Source: Methylomagnum ishizawai (lineage in GTDB: Bacteria > Pseudomonadota > Gammaproteobacteria > Methylococcales > Methylomonadaceae). From it: 64,000 nucleotides of DNA. The DNA lies in contig CAMAVM010000009.1 of NCBI GenBank assembly GCA_945861705.1, positions 31,351-95,350 of the forward strand, read 5' to 3'. Below are positions 28,624 to 36,591 of this stretch, one piece after another; positions within the stretch are counted from its first letter, which is position 1; each line of letters starts with the position of its first letter. The notes beneath the pieces are model-generated. The model was not told where the DNA came from. It worked only from the letters and a program-made list of their open reading frames with translations, and did not search any database. Made by a program: the position numbers and the translations under genes.

Positions 28624-29019
28624 CTACTTAACAAAGCATTGTTTTTCTGCATAAGCCTCAGCTTCTTTCAGTTGTTTCCGTAAATCTTTGGATTGCTGAG
28701 GATCGCGGAACACGCCACCAGCCTCGCCAGGCGTACTTTTTAACATTGAGAAAGTCCTGGCTGCTTCGTAATCAGCAAAACTGAGTTTTCCAGCGATATT
28801 ATCTATTTTGCAGCCACACGCATACTGGGTGATGAAGGTGAGTCCACCGTGCTGGGCTACGCAATTTAAGACGTATTCGACACGATCACGGGTGGGGTAG
28901 TCGTTCGTTTTCACGGCGGCTTGCACTTGTTCAGGTGCTTTTTCTGGGATTGTGGTGCAGCCGATTAATGTAAATACCGTAACCAAGCTAAACATTAGAG
29001 ATTTGTTGTGTGTTTTCAT
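28624..29019 (-). CDS. Small cysteine-containing lipoprotein, unknown function
   Basis: A 131-residue protein with a clear lipoprotein signal (lipobox LIGC, Cys21). The mature domain has five further cysteines (LNCVAQHGG, ACGCKID, and the C-terminal KQCFVK). This suggests disulfides or metal binding in the periplasm. No family recognised. It is followed upstream in the same direction by a second lipoprotein gene of the DUF302-like type; the 46-bp spacing suggests they may be co-expressed. Confidence 0.7.
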   Translation of the reverse strand: MKTHNKSLMFSLVTVFTLIGCTTIPEKAPEQVQAAVKTNDYPTRDRVEYVLNCVAQHGGLTFITQYACGCKIDNIAGKLSFADYEAARTFSMLKSTPGEAGGVFRDPQQSKDLRKQLKEAEAYAEKQCFVK

Positions 29020-29065
29020 GAAGACTATTTTTCCTTTTAGTGGACATTTATCGAGATTCTAAGGC

Positions 29066-29521
29066 TTATTCTTCCGCCGCAAAATCGACAATTTTTTTCA
29101 AAACCTGGTTCATTTTAACCGAAAACGCATCCAATGCTTTGTTGTCGGTGTCCGTGGGCAACAAATGAGTCCTGACGATGGTCTTATCTTGAAATTGGTA
29201 GGCGATTACATTGCAGGGCATGTGCCTGATGGCCTGTGGGGACATCAACAGTATGGTTTTGGCTTCGGTCAGGTTACAAAACTGGATGGTGTCGTATTCG
29301 GGGAAATTTTTGGTGCCACGGTCACGGATCACTTTGCCAACGCGGCTATGTCCGGTTATCCTGAAATTGTTTTCGGCGATGGCGATTTCAAGTTCCGCCA
29401 ACACATCATCGTAAGGTTTGTGCGTTTCTACCTGATAATAAGACACAAACTCACCTGCTGGTTGGGTAGCGCAGCCTGCAAAAAACAATAAGCTTGCGAA
29501 AATGATACAACGTGCAATCAT
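29066..29521 (-). CDS. DUF302-family lipoprotein
   Basis: A 151-residue protein from the ATG at 29521 (MIARCIIFASLLFFAGC), with a lipobox FAGC. A longer in-frame version starts at 29572 but would overlap mobA and delay the signal peptide. The mature part resembles DUF302: YDDVLAELEIAIAENNFRITGH, then EYDTIQFCNLTEAKTILLMSP and MPCNVIAYQFQDKTIVRT. DUF302 proteins are of unknown function and often periplasmic. It is divergent from mobA by about 40 bp. Confidence 0.78.
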   Translation of the reverse strand: MIARCIIFASLLFFAGCATQPAGEFVSYYQVETHKPYDDVLAELEIAIAENNFRITGHSRVGKVIRDRGTKNFPEYDTIQFCNLTEAKTILLMSPQAIRHMPCNVIAYQFQDKTIVRTHLLPTDTDNKALDAFSVKMNQVLKKIVDFAAEE

Positions 29522-29560
29522 CTTACTAACACTCGTTAAATAGAAGCAGAGCTTAACATT

Positions 29561-30157
29561 ATGGACATGCAAACAAAAGTGACGGGCGTGATTCTTGCGG
29601 GAGGGCTTGCTCGGCGCATGAATAATCAGGACAAAGGCTTAATCAGCTTTAAAGGCCAGCCGATGGTGAGTTATGCCATTGCTGCAATGAGTACGATTGC
29701 AGGCCAAACTATCATCAATGCCAACCGAAATATCGTCGAATACCAGCAATTTGGGTTACCAGTTGTCAGCGACCAAACAAACAATTTTGATGGCCCACTG
29801 GCAGGCGTATTGACGGCGATGCTATTTGCAGAAACGGGCGTATTGCTGGTCATGCCGTGCGACTCGCCCTTAGTTAAGGCGGGGCATCTGCAAAAATTGC
29901 TATCAACACGTGCAGAAAACGATGCCGATGTTGCGGTGGCCTTTGACGGTGAACGCTTGCACCCGGTTTTTTTGGCGATAAAAACGACATTAAGATCCAG
30001 CCTGCAAGAGTATTTGCTCAGTGGACAACGCAAAATCGACCTTTGGCTAGCACAACACAAAATGGTCAAAGCCGATTTCAGTGCCGAGCCGGAGATTTTT
30101 GTCAATATCAACACCCTAACGGAATTATCCGATTTAGAGGCGCAAGATGAAGGGTAG
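29561..30157 (+). CDS. mobA: Molybdenum cofactor guanylyltransferase
   Basis: Adds GMP to molybdopterin to give the guanine dinucleotide form used by enzymes such as formate dehydrogenase. The 198-residue protein has the nucleotidyltransferase loop ILAGGLARRMNNQDKGLISF at the N-terminus, LPVVSDQTNNFDGPLAGV, and the metal-site MPCDSPLV. The last bases overlap fdhD by 11 bp. The pair makes sense for formate dehydrogenase maturation, the last step of C1 oxidation. Confidence 0.93.
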   Translation: MDMQTKVTGVILAGGLARRMNNQDKGLISFKGQPMVSYAIAAMSTIAGQTIINANRNIVEYQQFGLPVVSDQTNNFDGPLAGVLTAMLFAETGVLLVMPCDSPLVKAGHLQKLLSTRAENDADVAVAFDGERLHPVFLAIKTTLRSSLQEYLLSGQRKIDLWLAQHKMVKADFSAEPEIFVNINTLTELSDLEAQDEG

Positions 30158-31007
30158 GGCGCATCAATCAGGCCGACCAGAATCCTATCAACCCGACATG
30201 ACCAACGCCGGGCTGGCTTTTTCCATGACTACGGTTGCCGTCGATGAAAATGGAGAACCCCGTGATATAGAGCTGGTCGGGGAACGGGCATTGACCCTTT
30301 ACGTCGATAAACAGGAAATAGTCACCTTAATGACGATGGGTACGCATCCCGAACTGTTAACCTTAGGCTATCTAAAAAACCAAGGCTTTTTCGACAATAT
30401 CGGCGATATCAAAATAGTGCAGGTTGATTGGGCTACCGAAGCCGTAGCCGTTGTTACCCAACATCAAAATGAACAACTGGCAGAACAATTGACCCAGCAA
30501 ATGGCACAACGTACCGTTACCACAGGTTGTGGGCAAGGCACGGTATTTGGCAAATTGCTGGAAAAACTGCAAGCCATCAAAATTCCAGCTTACGCCATCA
30601 AGCAATCCACGCTTTACGGCATGTTGGATGCGTTAAAAAACTATAACGAAGTGTATAAAACTGCCGGTGCGGTGCATGGTTGCGCTTTATGCAGCGGCAC
30701 GAACATCGACTTTTTTATTGAAGACGTGGGCAGGCATAACGCCGTTGATGCCATCGCGGGTTATATGTGGCTGAACAATATTTCCGGTGACAATAAGATA
30801 TTTTATACGACAGGCCGCCTGACTTCGGAAATGGTGATTAAGGTCTCGCAAATGGGCATACCCGTATTGCTGTCGCGTTCCGGTGCAACCCAAATGGGCC
30901 TGGAAATGGCGAAACAATCGGGCATCACGCTTATTTCACGCGCAAAAGGCAAACATTTTCTGGTGTTGAATGGCGTTGAGAATGTTGAGTTTGATGGAGC
31001 CGTCTGA
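30147..31007 (+). CDS. fdhD: Formate dehydrogenase accessory sulfurtransferase FdhD
   Basis: Transfers sulfur from IscS to the molybdenum/tungsten centre of formate dehydrogenase. The 286-residue protein has TTGCGQGT with a single Cys128 where E. coli has a CxxC. A second region HGCALCSG supplies a CxxC, then FIEDVGRHNAVDAIAG and the YTTGRLTSEMVIKVSQMGIPV core. The reduced first motif is seen in part of the family and need not mean loss of function. It overlaps mobA by 11 bp. No formate dehydrogenase subunit gene is in the window. Confidence 0.92.
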   Translation: MKGRAHQSGRPESYQPDMTNAGLAFSMTTVAVDENGEPRDIELVGERALTLYVDKQEIVTLMTMGTHPELLTLGYLKNQGFFDNIGDIKIVQVDWATEAVAVVTQHQNEQLAEQLTQQMAQRTVTTGCGQGTVFGKLLEKLQAIKIPAYAIKQSTLYGMLDALKNYNEVYKTAGAVHGCALCSGTNIDFFIEDVGRHNAVDAIAGYMWLNNISGDNKIFYTTGRLTSEMVIKVSQMGIPVLLSRSGATQMGLEMAKQSGITLISRAKGKHFLVLNGVENVEFDGAV

Positions 31008-31113
31008 GCCAAAATAGGTACAGTTATTTGATATACGAGAGAAAGCGGATTTAAGTGGCAGGAAATGAATAAATTTCCTAAGAAGTGAGGGGGTAATACC
31101 AAGTTATTTAATA

Positions 31114-31169
31114 AACGGTAAGATACAAATAAGAATCATTTGTATCTTACCGTTCATTTGTATTATACT
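31114..31169 (+). promoter_or_regulatory. Porin promoter with 17-bp perfect inverted repeat and Fur-like core
   Basis: AACGGTAAGATACAAAT (31114-31130) and ATTTGTATCTTACCGTT (31138-31154) are perfect inverted repeats around AAGAATC. On the minus strand the centre reads AAATGATTCTTATTT, close to Fur boxes of the AATGATTCTCATT type. A -35 TTGTAT (31140-31145), 18 bases, and a -10 TATACT (31164-31169) overlap it. Iron repression of the porin is the likely meaning. Confidence 0.6.
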
Positions 31170-31206
31170 CTGTTCACCAGTTTTAATAATGAACGGAGAA
31201 ATAGCT

Positions 31207-32616
31207 ATGAAGATTAACCGAATGGCACTTGCAAGTATTGCAGTAATAGTGCTGTTTACATTAAACGTACCCAGTTATGCCTTGGAAAAACCAAAAACAA
31301 TGGATGATATGTGGAAGATTATCCAGGCACAGCAGCAGGAAATTCAGGCGATGAAAGTACAAATGGCTAATGCACCAGTAAGCGATCACCCGCCGATTGC
31401 AGATGCGCCAGCTCCAAGCAACGTGAAAAATTTGGAGCGCAAAACCGACGTGTTAAGTCAGGAGGTTGAAAAGTTACGCACCAACCTGGCAATTCCGGAA
31501 GAAGCCAAATACAAAAGCGCTTATGGCTTAGGGCCTGCGGCATCGAAAATTTATCAAGTTGGCAAAGGGTTATCTATAGGTGGGTATGGCGAAGCCAATT
31601 ATCAAGCGAATGTCGGCGACAAGAAGAATAATGTCGATAATGCCGATATGGAACGCTTAGTGTTGTATGCCGGTTACAAATTTACCGATAACATCCTGTT
31701 CAATAGTGAAATTGAATTTGAACATGCGACGACTGGGGAAGGCTCAGAAGAAAAAGGTGAGGTGTCTGTTGAGTTTGCGGCACTGGATTTTTTCATTGAT
31801 CCCTTGGCGAATATCAGGGCGGGTTTGGTGTTGATGCCGATGGGGTTTATCAACCAGATTCATGAGCCGCCGTTCTTCTTTGGCAATAACCGCCCTGAAG
31901 TTGAGCGCCGCATTATTCCCAGTACTTGGCGCGAAATTGGTGTGGGTTTGTTCGGGCAAATCACGCCAGAGCTGACGTATACGACCTATGTGGTCAATGG
32001 CTTGAATGCGGCGGAGTTTAGTTCTAGCGGTATTCGTGATGGGCGTGGTAGCGGGAGCAATGCCAAGGCAGAAAATTTTGGCTATGTTGCTCGTATGGAT
32101 TATGCGCCTGAGGTATTGCCTGGTGTGTCTGTTGGCGGTTCTGCTTATGTCGGAAATTCAGGGCAGAACCAAACCTTTGCAGGACAAACGCCGGATGTGT
32201 TAGTCCAGCTTTACGAAGCTCACGCCCAATGGAAATACCGGGGTTTAGAATGGCGCGCATTAGGTTCATGGGGGCATGTTAACAACGCCGATCTACTAAG
32301 CGCCGAAAAAGGTGAAACCGTCGGTTCAGAGAATTACGGTTGGTACACTGAGGTCGGCTATGATGTTTTGCCGCTCATATTCAAGGATACAGCGCAGTAT
32401 TTAGCACCGTTTTTCCGCTATGAACAATTTGATACGATTGCGACGGCACCGAATGGCTTTCTTGATAATGCGAATATGGACAGGCATATTTATCAGTTTG
32501 GTTTGCAGTACAAACCGATTCCTAATGTCGTGATTAAAGCGGATTATCGTAACATTGGTGCTAAAAAAGGCAGTGTGCCAGATGATTTCAACTTAGGCTT
32601 TGGCTTTATTTTCTAA
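31207..32616 (+). CDS. Outer-membrane porin with N-terminal coiled coil
   Basis: A 469-residue secreted protein, starting at the ATG at 31207 with GGAG upstream. A signal peptide ends at SYALE. Residues 35-100 are a coiled-coil region of the type found in periplasmic stalks of porins (MWKIIQAQQQEIQAMKVQM, then LERKTDVLSQEVEKLRTNL). A beta-barrel follows from about 120 (LSIGGYGEANYQANVGD, many alternating aromatic strands) and ends in GFGFIF. It resembles phosphate-selective or other specific porins, but the substrate is unknown. The Fur-like promoter and the following FMN-binding gene suggest a role in iron or redox traffic across the outer membrane. Confidence 0.82.
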   Translation: MKINRMALASIAVIVLFTLNVPSYALEKPKTMDDMWKIIQAQQQEIQAMKVQMANAPVSDHPPIADAPAPSNVKNLERKTDVLSQEVEKLRTNLAIPEEAKYKSAYGLGPAASKIYQVGKGLSIGGYGEANYQANVGDKKNNVDNADMERLVLYAGYKFTDNILFNSEIEFEHATTGEGSEEKGEVSVEFAALDFFIDPLANIRAGLVLMPMGFINQIHEPPFFFGNNRPEVERRIIPSTWREIGVGLFGQITPELTYTTYVVNGLNAAEFSSSGIRDGRGSGSNAKAENFGYVARMDYAPEVLPGVSVGGSAYVGNSGQNQTFAGQTPDVLVQLYEAHAQWKYRGLEWRALGSWGHVNNADLLSAEKGETVGSENYGWYTEVGYDVLPLIFKDTAQYLAPFFRYEQFDTIATAPNGFLDNANMDRHIYQFGLQYKPIPNVVIKADYRNIGAKKGSVPDDFNLGFGFIF

Positions 32617-32676
32617 CGAAACCCTCAGTATTCCGTATAGATTTCACTTTCAAGCCGTTATACTGAATAAAGCGGC

Positions 32677-32724
32677 AACGCCAGTCATCAATTGGCAAAG
32701 TTGACCGATTGAGCTGGCGTTTTG
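32677..32724 (+). terminator. Rho-independent terminator after the porin gene
   Basis: AACGCCAG (32677-32684) pairs with CTGGCGTT (32714-32721), with an inner TCAATTGG/CCGATTGA stem, and TTTTG follows. It would end or attenuate the porin transcript before the FMN-binding gene. Confidence 0.7.
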
Positions 32725-32788
32725 TTTGGAACTGAATTTTTGGTAATGCTTTGAAATGACTTTGATACCTTTACGATTACGAACGGAC

Positions 32789-33334
32789 ATGTCACACAAC
32801 ACCAAGTTAATCCTGTTTTTATGGCTTATGGCTACTGCTTTACCCAGCTTTGCCACTATTTTTTACAGCAAAAACGAGGCAATGGTGCTGGCATTTGGTG
32901 AAGGCGCACAGATAGAAAATCTGTCGCTGTTCCCTGATGAGCAGCAAATGGCAAGCATTCAAAAAGAAGCCAAAGTAAAGCTCGATTCTGCCATGTTTAC
33001 CTTTTATGTTGGCAAACAAAACGACAAAATTTTGGGCTATGCCGCCATCGAAACCATTACCGTGCGGACTAAACCGGAAACTTTAATGGTCGTGCTGACA
33101 TCTGAAGGAGTGTTACGTAATGTCTATACTTTGGCATTTCATGAGCCGCCAGAATATCAACCCCCAGAACGCTGGTTTGAGCAACTTAACAACAAACCAT
33201 TAGCAGAGTTGGACTTTAGCAAAGGCATTCAAGGTGTTTCCGGTGCGACGTTAAGTACACGAGCTGCTGTCAATAGTGTCCGCAAAGTGATTGCGCTATA
33301 CCTTGCGATGGTTAAAAATCCAGGGAAAAACTGA
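32789..33334 (+). CDS. Exported FMN-binding domain protein with flavinylation motif
   Basis: A 181-residue protein with a signal peptide (MSHNTKLILFLWLMATALPS). The ATG at 32789 is preferred to an in-frame one at 32756. The domain is FMN_bind, known from NqrC and RnfG, where FMN is joined covalently to a threonine by ApbE. The motif here is VSGATLST with Thr154 as the probable attachment site. Earlier core pieces are ILGYAAIETITVRTKPETLM and GVLRNVYTLAFHEPPEY. No ApbE is in the window. The stop overlaps the start of the next gene by 1 bp (TGATG), so the membrane protein is translationally coupled and a likely redox partner. Confidence 0.85.
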   Translation: MSHNTKLILFLWLMATALPSFATIFYSKNEAMVLAFGEGAQIENLSLFPDEQQMASIQKEAKVKLDSAMFTFYVGKQNDKILGYAAIETITVRTKPETLMVVLTSEGVLRNVYTLAFHEPPEYQPPERWFEQLNNKPLAELDFSKGIQGVSGATLSTRAAVNSVRKVIALYLAMVKNPGKN

Positions 33335-33837
33335 TGCGGTATTTTGTGACAGGCGAGCAGCACCGTAAATCCTTGCTGAATGCCCTGGTGTTGATGTTCT
33401 TGGGCTATGTTGCGTTGCTATGGCTTAGTAATGGCATGATGTATTTTCATCACATGGATTTAACGCCGAAATCCGTCATTGCTTATTACCTCGGTTCTGA
33501 GGAGCAATTTACCCAGCCCAAAAGCTACCAAGGGATGTTGGAAGTGTCGCATTTTCATTTGTTTTCGATGGGTATGTTGGTCGTGACATTGACGCACTTA
33601 ATGTTGATGACGAATTTTTCAACAACACTGAAAATCTGGTTAAGTGGTTTAACTTACATTTCCGCACTTGCTGATGAGGCGGGTGGTTGGCTGGTCAGGT
33701 TTGTGCATCCACTGTTTGCTTATTTTAAGATAGCTTCATTCGTAGTATTGGAGTTTTCTTTGGCAGCGTTGGTTTGTGTGGTTGCCATTTCACTTATTCG
33801 TGCGCGTCGACATCTGCGTGAATTTGAAGCAGAATAG
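33334..33837 (+). CDS. Integral membrane protein, partner of the FMN-binding protein
   Basis: A 167-residue protein with about four membrane segments (LLNALVLMFLGYVALLWLS; FHLFSMGMLVVTLTHLMLM; a segment near IWLSGLTYISALADEA; and FVVLEFSLAALVCVVAISLI). Histidines lie at membrane positions (YFHHMD, EVSHFHLFSMG, THLMLM, VHPLFAY), some spaced as heme ligands could be. A b-type cytochrome role is conceivable but unproven. The start overlaps the FMN-binding gene stop. I do not recognise a named family. Context suggests electron transfer from the membrane to the flavin of the upstream gene product. Confidence 0.7.
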   Translation: MRYFVTGEQHRKSLLNALVLMFLGYVALLWLSNGMMYFHHMDLTPKSVIAYYLGSEEQFTQPKSYQGMLEVSHFHLFSMGMLVVTLTHLMLMTNFSTTLKIWLSGLTYISALADEAGGWLVRFVHPLFAYFKIASFVVLEFSLAALVCVVAISLIRARRHLREFEAE

Positions 33838-33870
33838 TTTGGGTTTACTGATTCCCCATGCAACAAAACC

Positions 33871-33898
33871 TTGACTTTAAAGTTGCCTAAAGTATCAT
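33871..33898 (+). promoter_or_regulatory. Promoter for the 43-residue membrane peptide gene
   Basis: TTGACT (33871-33876), 16 bases, TATCAT (33893-33898). The -10 overlaps TATCATTATC, identical to the right half of a Fur box; the left half matches poorly, so Fur control is only possible. Confidence 0.55.
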
Positions 33899-33962
33899 TA
33901 TCTCCTCCATTTGCTGCACTATAGTAGCAATCTCTAAAATACAACACATAGGTAGGACAGAC

Positions 33963-34094
33963 ATGGGCTTCATCTTAGATATGACCGAAACATTAAAAAC
34001 ACCAGGCGGCATAATAGGTCTTCTTGTGATTATAGGCGTAGTTACTTTGCTGTTGAAATGGGTTTTTGCGCCACATCCAGACGACGAACAATAA
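33963..34094 (+). CDS. 43-residue single-pass membrane protein
   Basis: A small gene (ATG to TAA) with its own promoter-like sequence and its own terminator-like hairpin. The product has an amphipathic N-terminus (MGFILDMTETLKTPGG). One strongly hydrophobic segment follows (IIGLLVIIGVVTLLLKWVF), and then a short charged tail (APHPDDEQ). It sits between the FMN-binding/membrane protein pair and the large HTTM/DCC gene. Unknown family; perhaps a small subunit of the neighbouring membrane complex. Confidence 0.65.
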   Translation: MGFILDMTETLKTPGGIIGLLVIIGVVTLLLKWVFAPHPDDEQ

Positions 34095-34118
34095 GCTAAT
34101 ATTCGATTTTTTATTCTT

Positions 34119-34160
34119 AGGCCGCTAAGGATTCGTTTGAATCGTTAGCGGCCTTAGTTT
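34119..34160 (+). terminator. Long hairpin terminator after the membrane peptide gene
   Basis: AGGCCGCTAAGGATTC (34119-34134) pairs with GAATCGTTAGCGGCCT (34139-34154) except for one central G-G mismatch, with a GTTT loop. TAGTTTTA follows, an incomplete T-tract. Confidence 0.7.
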
Positions 34161-34236
34161 TATCTGCGTTTCACACTATTTACAACGCCTTTGCCGAAAG
34201 GTTCGTACATTTTTTTTCGATGTTTCGAATTTTGAA

Positions 34237-36141
34237 ATGTATCAGTTCGTATATCACAAAATAGTTCACCTGCTTTTACAACAAGTACCCGCTACGGGTA
34301 TCGGTTTATTTCGCGTTTTTTATGGGCTAGTTACCTTGCAGGAAATATTTTTCCTGTATTATTTCAATCACTTAATTTTTGATCCTGTTCCGTATATAGA
34401 CGTTGAGTTTCCCAGTATTCCGCTTTTTCTCGGCTTATGGGGCATCGTCGCTACCTGTGTGGCAGTAGGTTATCGATACCCGTTTGCGATAACCGCCAAC
34501 TACGTCTTCTGGATTATTTTTGTAAACTTCACGCCGATGCAGCGGGATTTTGATGGTGGTTTTGATACCTTCATGATCGGCACAGGATTTTTCCTGCTGT
34601 TTATGCCGGGTGATCGGGCATTTTCGATAGACAGCCTGCGCTATAAGCTAAGTACCCCATTCAAACATTACAGCAATTATCCACAAGCGACAGTTTCAGC
34701 GCTTGCTTACCACATCCCCGTTTTGGTATGTCTGGGTTTCCTCTATCTGGATTCCGATGTTCACAAGCTGTTTGCCGAGCATTGGCGTAATGGTTTGGGT
34801 TCTTGGTTGCCGGCAACTCAGCCGTACTATGTTTCTGCGTTGGATACCTCGCCGCTATTAAATATTGAATGGCTGCAAAAAACCATTGGTTACACCATTA
34901 TGGTTTTCCAATTGACCTTTGTGTTTTTTTTCGCACATCGGCGGTTACGGGTGGTTTATTTGTTGATCGGGTTATCAATGCACTTGGGTATCATAATGAC
35001 TTTGAATATCTACCCATTTGGTATAGGTATGCTCATTTTTTATGTGCTGTTAGTGCCATTTAGATGGTGGCGTAGCATTACTCGGTGGTTTACGGCTAAA
35101 CAACCCGTACTTACCGTGTTTTACGATCAACAATGTCCATTGTGTAATCGTACCGTGTTAACGTTGAATCACTTTGATGTATTCAAGTGTGTAGACTTTA
35201 AACCTGTCCAGGAACATGCTGTCAATTACCCAGGGCTGGCTTCAATTGGCATGACTACCTTATTAACCGATTTATACGCCTTAGACGAGCGTGACAGGAT
35301 TTATTCAGGTGTTGATACTTATCAACAAATTCTGCTTAAAATACGCTATTTGGCTCTATTTGGACTGCTGTTGGGCTTACCTGGTATTAGGCAGTACGTG
35401 GAACAAAAATACCGCGCAATCGCCGATACTCGGCAGCGCATAAACTGTGATGCTGAATGTCTGGTTGATCGTCCCATGTTGGATAAAACCTTATATCATC
35501 AAATATTCGAGCAGTTTGGTCAGCAAAAGCCCAAAGTTTTGTCCAGAATGCTAACGAAAATAGTGATAGTGTTGGTGTTTTTCCAACTAAACAGCACAAT
35601 TCATTATGGTGTTGTGTACCGACTGCCCATAGCTGCTGAAAAGATAGCAATCAGCCAGCCTATTTCTCAGGCCAGTAATGCCCTGCTGATGCTGTCTTCG
35701 ACCTTTTGGGGTATTACCCCTCATGCACTGTATTTGCACGACCATTTCGCGGGTTACGACCGTATTTTGGCGATTACTTACTTAGATTCAGACGGAACTG
35801 AACGTTGGTTGCCGTTCGTCAACGAGCAGGGACGTTTGCTAGCGCCTAATTGGGGTCGTGTTCACTCGATGTGGGCAAATATTGCCGTGACTCCAACGAT
35901 TGATAATCAGCGTTTGCGAAAATTCATCATGAAGGTAACGGCTTTCTGGGGTAATAGAATAGGTTTAAACCTTGAAGGTGCAGTTTTTAAGATAAAAATG
36001 AAAAAAATTGCTGCGTCCCCGCATTGGGTATCAGATCAATTGCATAAAAACTTTTTATCTCAATGGCTTACCATAGGATCGGTGAAATGGTCTAATAATC
36101 AAATGAGTGACGACTTACCCGTGGACATCAATTCTCTGTAG
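34237..36141 (+). CDS. HTTM / DCC (DUF393) fusion membrane protein
   Basis: A 634-residue protein. Residues 1-285 form a multi-pass HTTM-type region, the membrane fold shared with vitamin K-dependent gamma-carboxylase (GIGLFRVFYGLVTLQEIFFL, PMQRDFDGGFDTFMIGTGFF). Residues 290-400 form a DCC/DUF393 thiol-oxidoreductase-like domain with TVFYDQQCPLCNRTVLTL, the CxxC being Cys300 and Cys303. A further membrane segment and a soluble C-terminus (RWLPFVNEQGRLLAPNWGR) follow. HTTM-DCC pairs are usually encoded by separate genes; here both are in one chain. The function is unknown. Context next to a flavin-binding exported protein suggests envelope redox chemistry. Confidence 0.8.
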   Translation: MYQFVYHKIVHLLLQQVPATGIGLFRVFYGLVTLQEIFFLYYFNHLIFDPVPYIDVEFPSIPLFLGLWGIVATCVAVGYRYPFAITANYVFWIIFVNFTPMQRDFDGGFDTFMIGTGFFLLFMPGDRAFSIDSLRYKLSTPFKHYSNYPQATVSALAYHIPVLVCLGFLYLDSDVHKLFAEHWRNGLGSWLPATQPYYVSALDTSPLLNIEWLQKTIGYTIMVFQLTFVFFFAHRRLRVVYLLIGLSMHLGIIMTLNIYPFGIGMLIFYVLLVPFRWWRSITRWFTAKQPVLTVFYDQQCPLCNRTVLTLNHFDVFKCVDFKPVQEHAVNYPGLASIGMTTLLTDLYALDERDRIYSGVDTYQQILLKIRYLALFGLLLGLPGIRQYVEQKYRAIADTRQRINCDAECLVDRPMLDKTLYHQIFEQFGQQKPKVLSRMLTKIVIVLVFFQLNSTIHYGVVYRLPIAAEKIAISQPISQASNALLMLSSTFWGITPHALYLHDHFAGYDRILAITYLDSDGTERWLPFVNEQGRLLAPNWGRVHSMWANIAVTPTIDNQRLRKFIMKVTAFWGNRIGLNLEGAVFKIKMKKIAASPHWVSDQLHKNFLSQWLTIGSVKWSNNQMSDDLPVDINSL

Positions 36142-36260
36142 CCAGGGTCAGCTGATAGAGTTTTAATTATTGCATCCCTTTTCCAGTCATGATATAAATT
36201 CACCGTGCTTCTAAGGCGCACAATAAAATAAAAAATTCAAACCCATTGGAGGATGATTTT

Positions 36261-36380
36261 ATGAAAAAAGTTATATCACTTGTAGCTGTTGCTTTAATGA
36301 TTGTTGGCTTAACTGGCTGTATGGATCCACAAGACGGTACAAAACAAAGACCATCTGAGTCAAGCTCTATTGCACTTTAA
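36261..36380 (+). CDS. 39-residue small lipoprotein
   Basis: A very short gene with a strong GGAGGA ribosome site 7 bases before ATG, ending in TAA just before a terminator. The product MKKVISLVAVALMIVGLTGC... has a textbook lipobox (LTGC, Cys20). The mature part is only 20 residues (ending SESSSIAL). It is similar in size to entericidin-type or other tiny envelope lipoproteins, but no sequence match is claimed. The combination of ribosome site, lipobox and terminator makes it a credible gene. Confidence 0.72.
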   Translation: MKKVISLVAVALMIVGLTGCMDPQDGTKQRPSESSSIAL

Positions 36381-36400
36381 GTCTCTTTAGTCCGTGGAAA

Positions 36401-36428
36401 AACCCAGCTTTGCGGCTGGGTTTTTTTT
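36401..36428 (+). terminator. Rho-independent terminator after the small lipoprotein gene
   Basis: AACCCAGC (36401-36408) pairs with GCTGGGTT (36415-36422), loop TTTGCG, and a run of eight T follows. Confidence 0.88.
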
Positions 36429-36591
36429 GTGCAAAATTTACCTAAATCAGAAGCTATAAATCAGTTGTGACAGCAAAAATCATCCGAATACGGATGATTT
36501 TTATGCTGGTATGGTGAGTCGAGCTTGTTGGCTACACATTATGTTGACGTTGTACGCATAGCGTTAGGAATTAACAGATAGTCTTTTAGTG

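Noticed and set aside
30534..30560. Loss of FdhD function from a missing cysteine
   Set aside because: The first motif has only Cys128, but other family members share this and the rest of the protein is intact.
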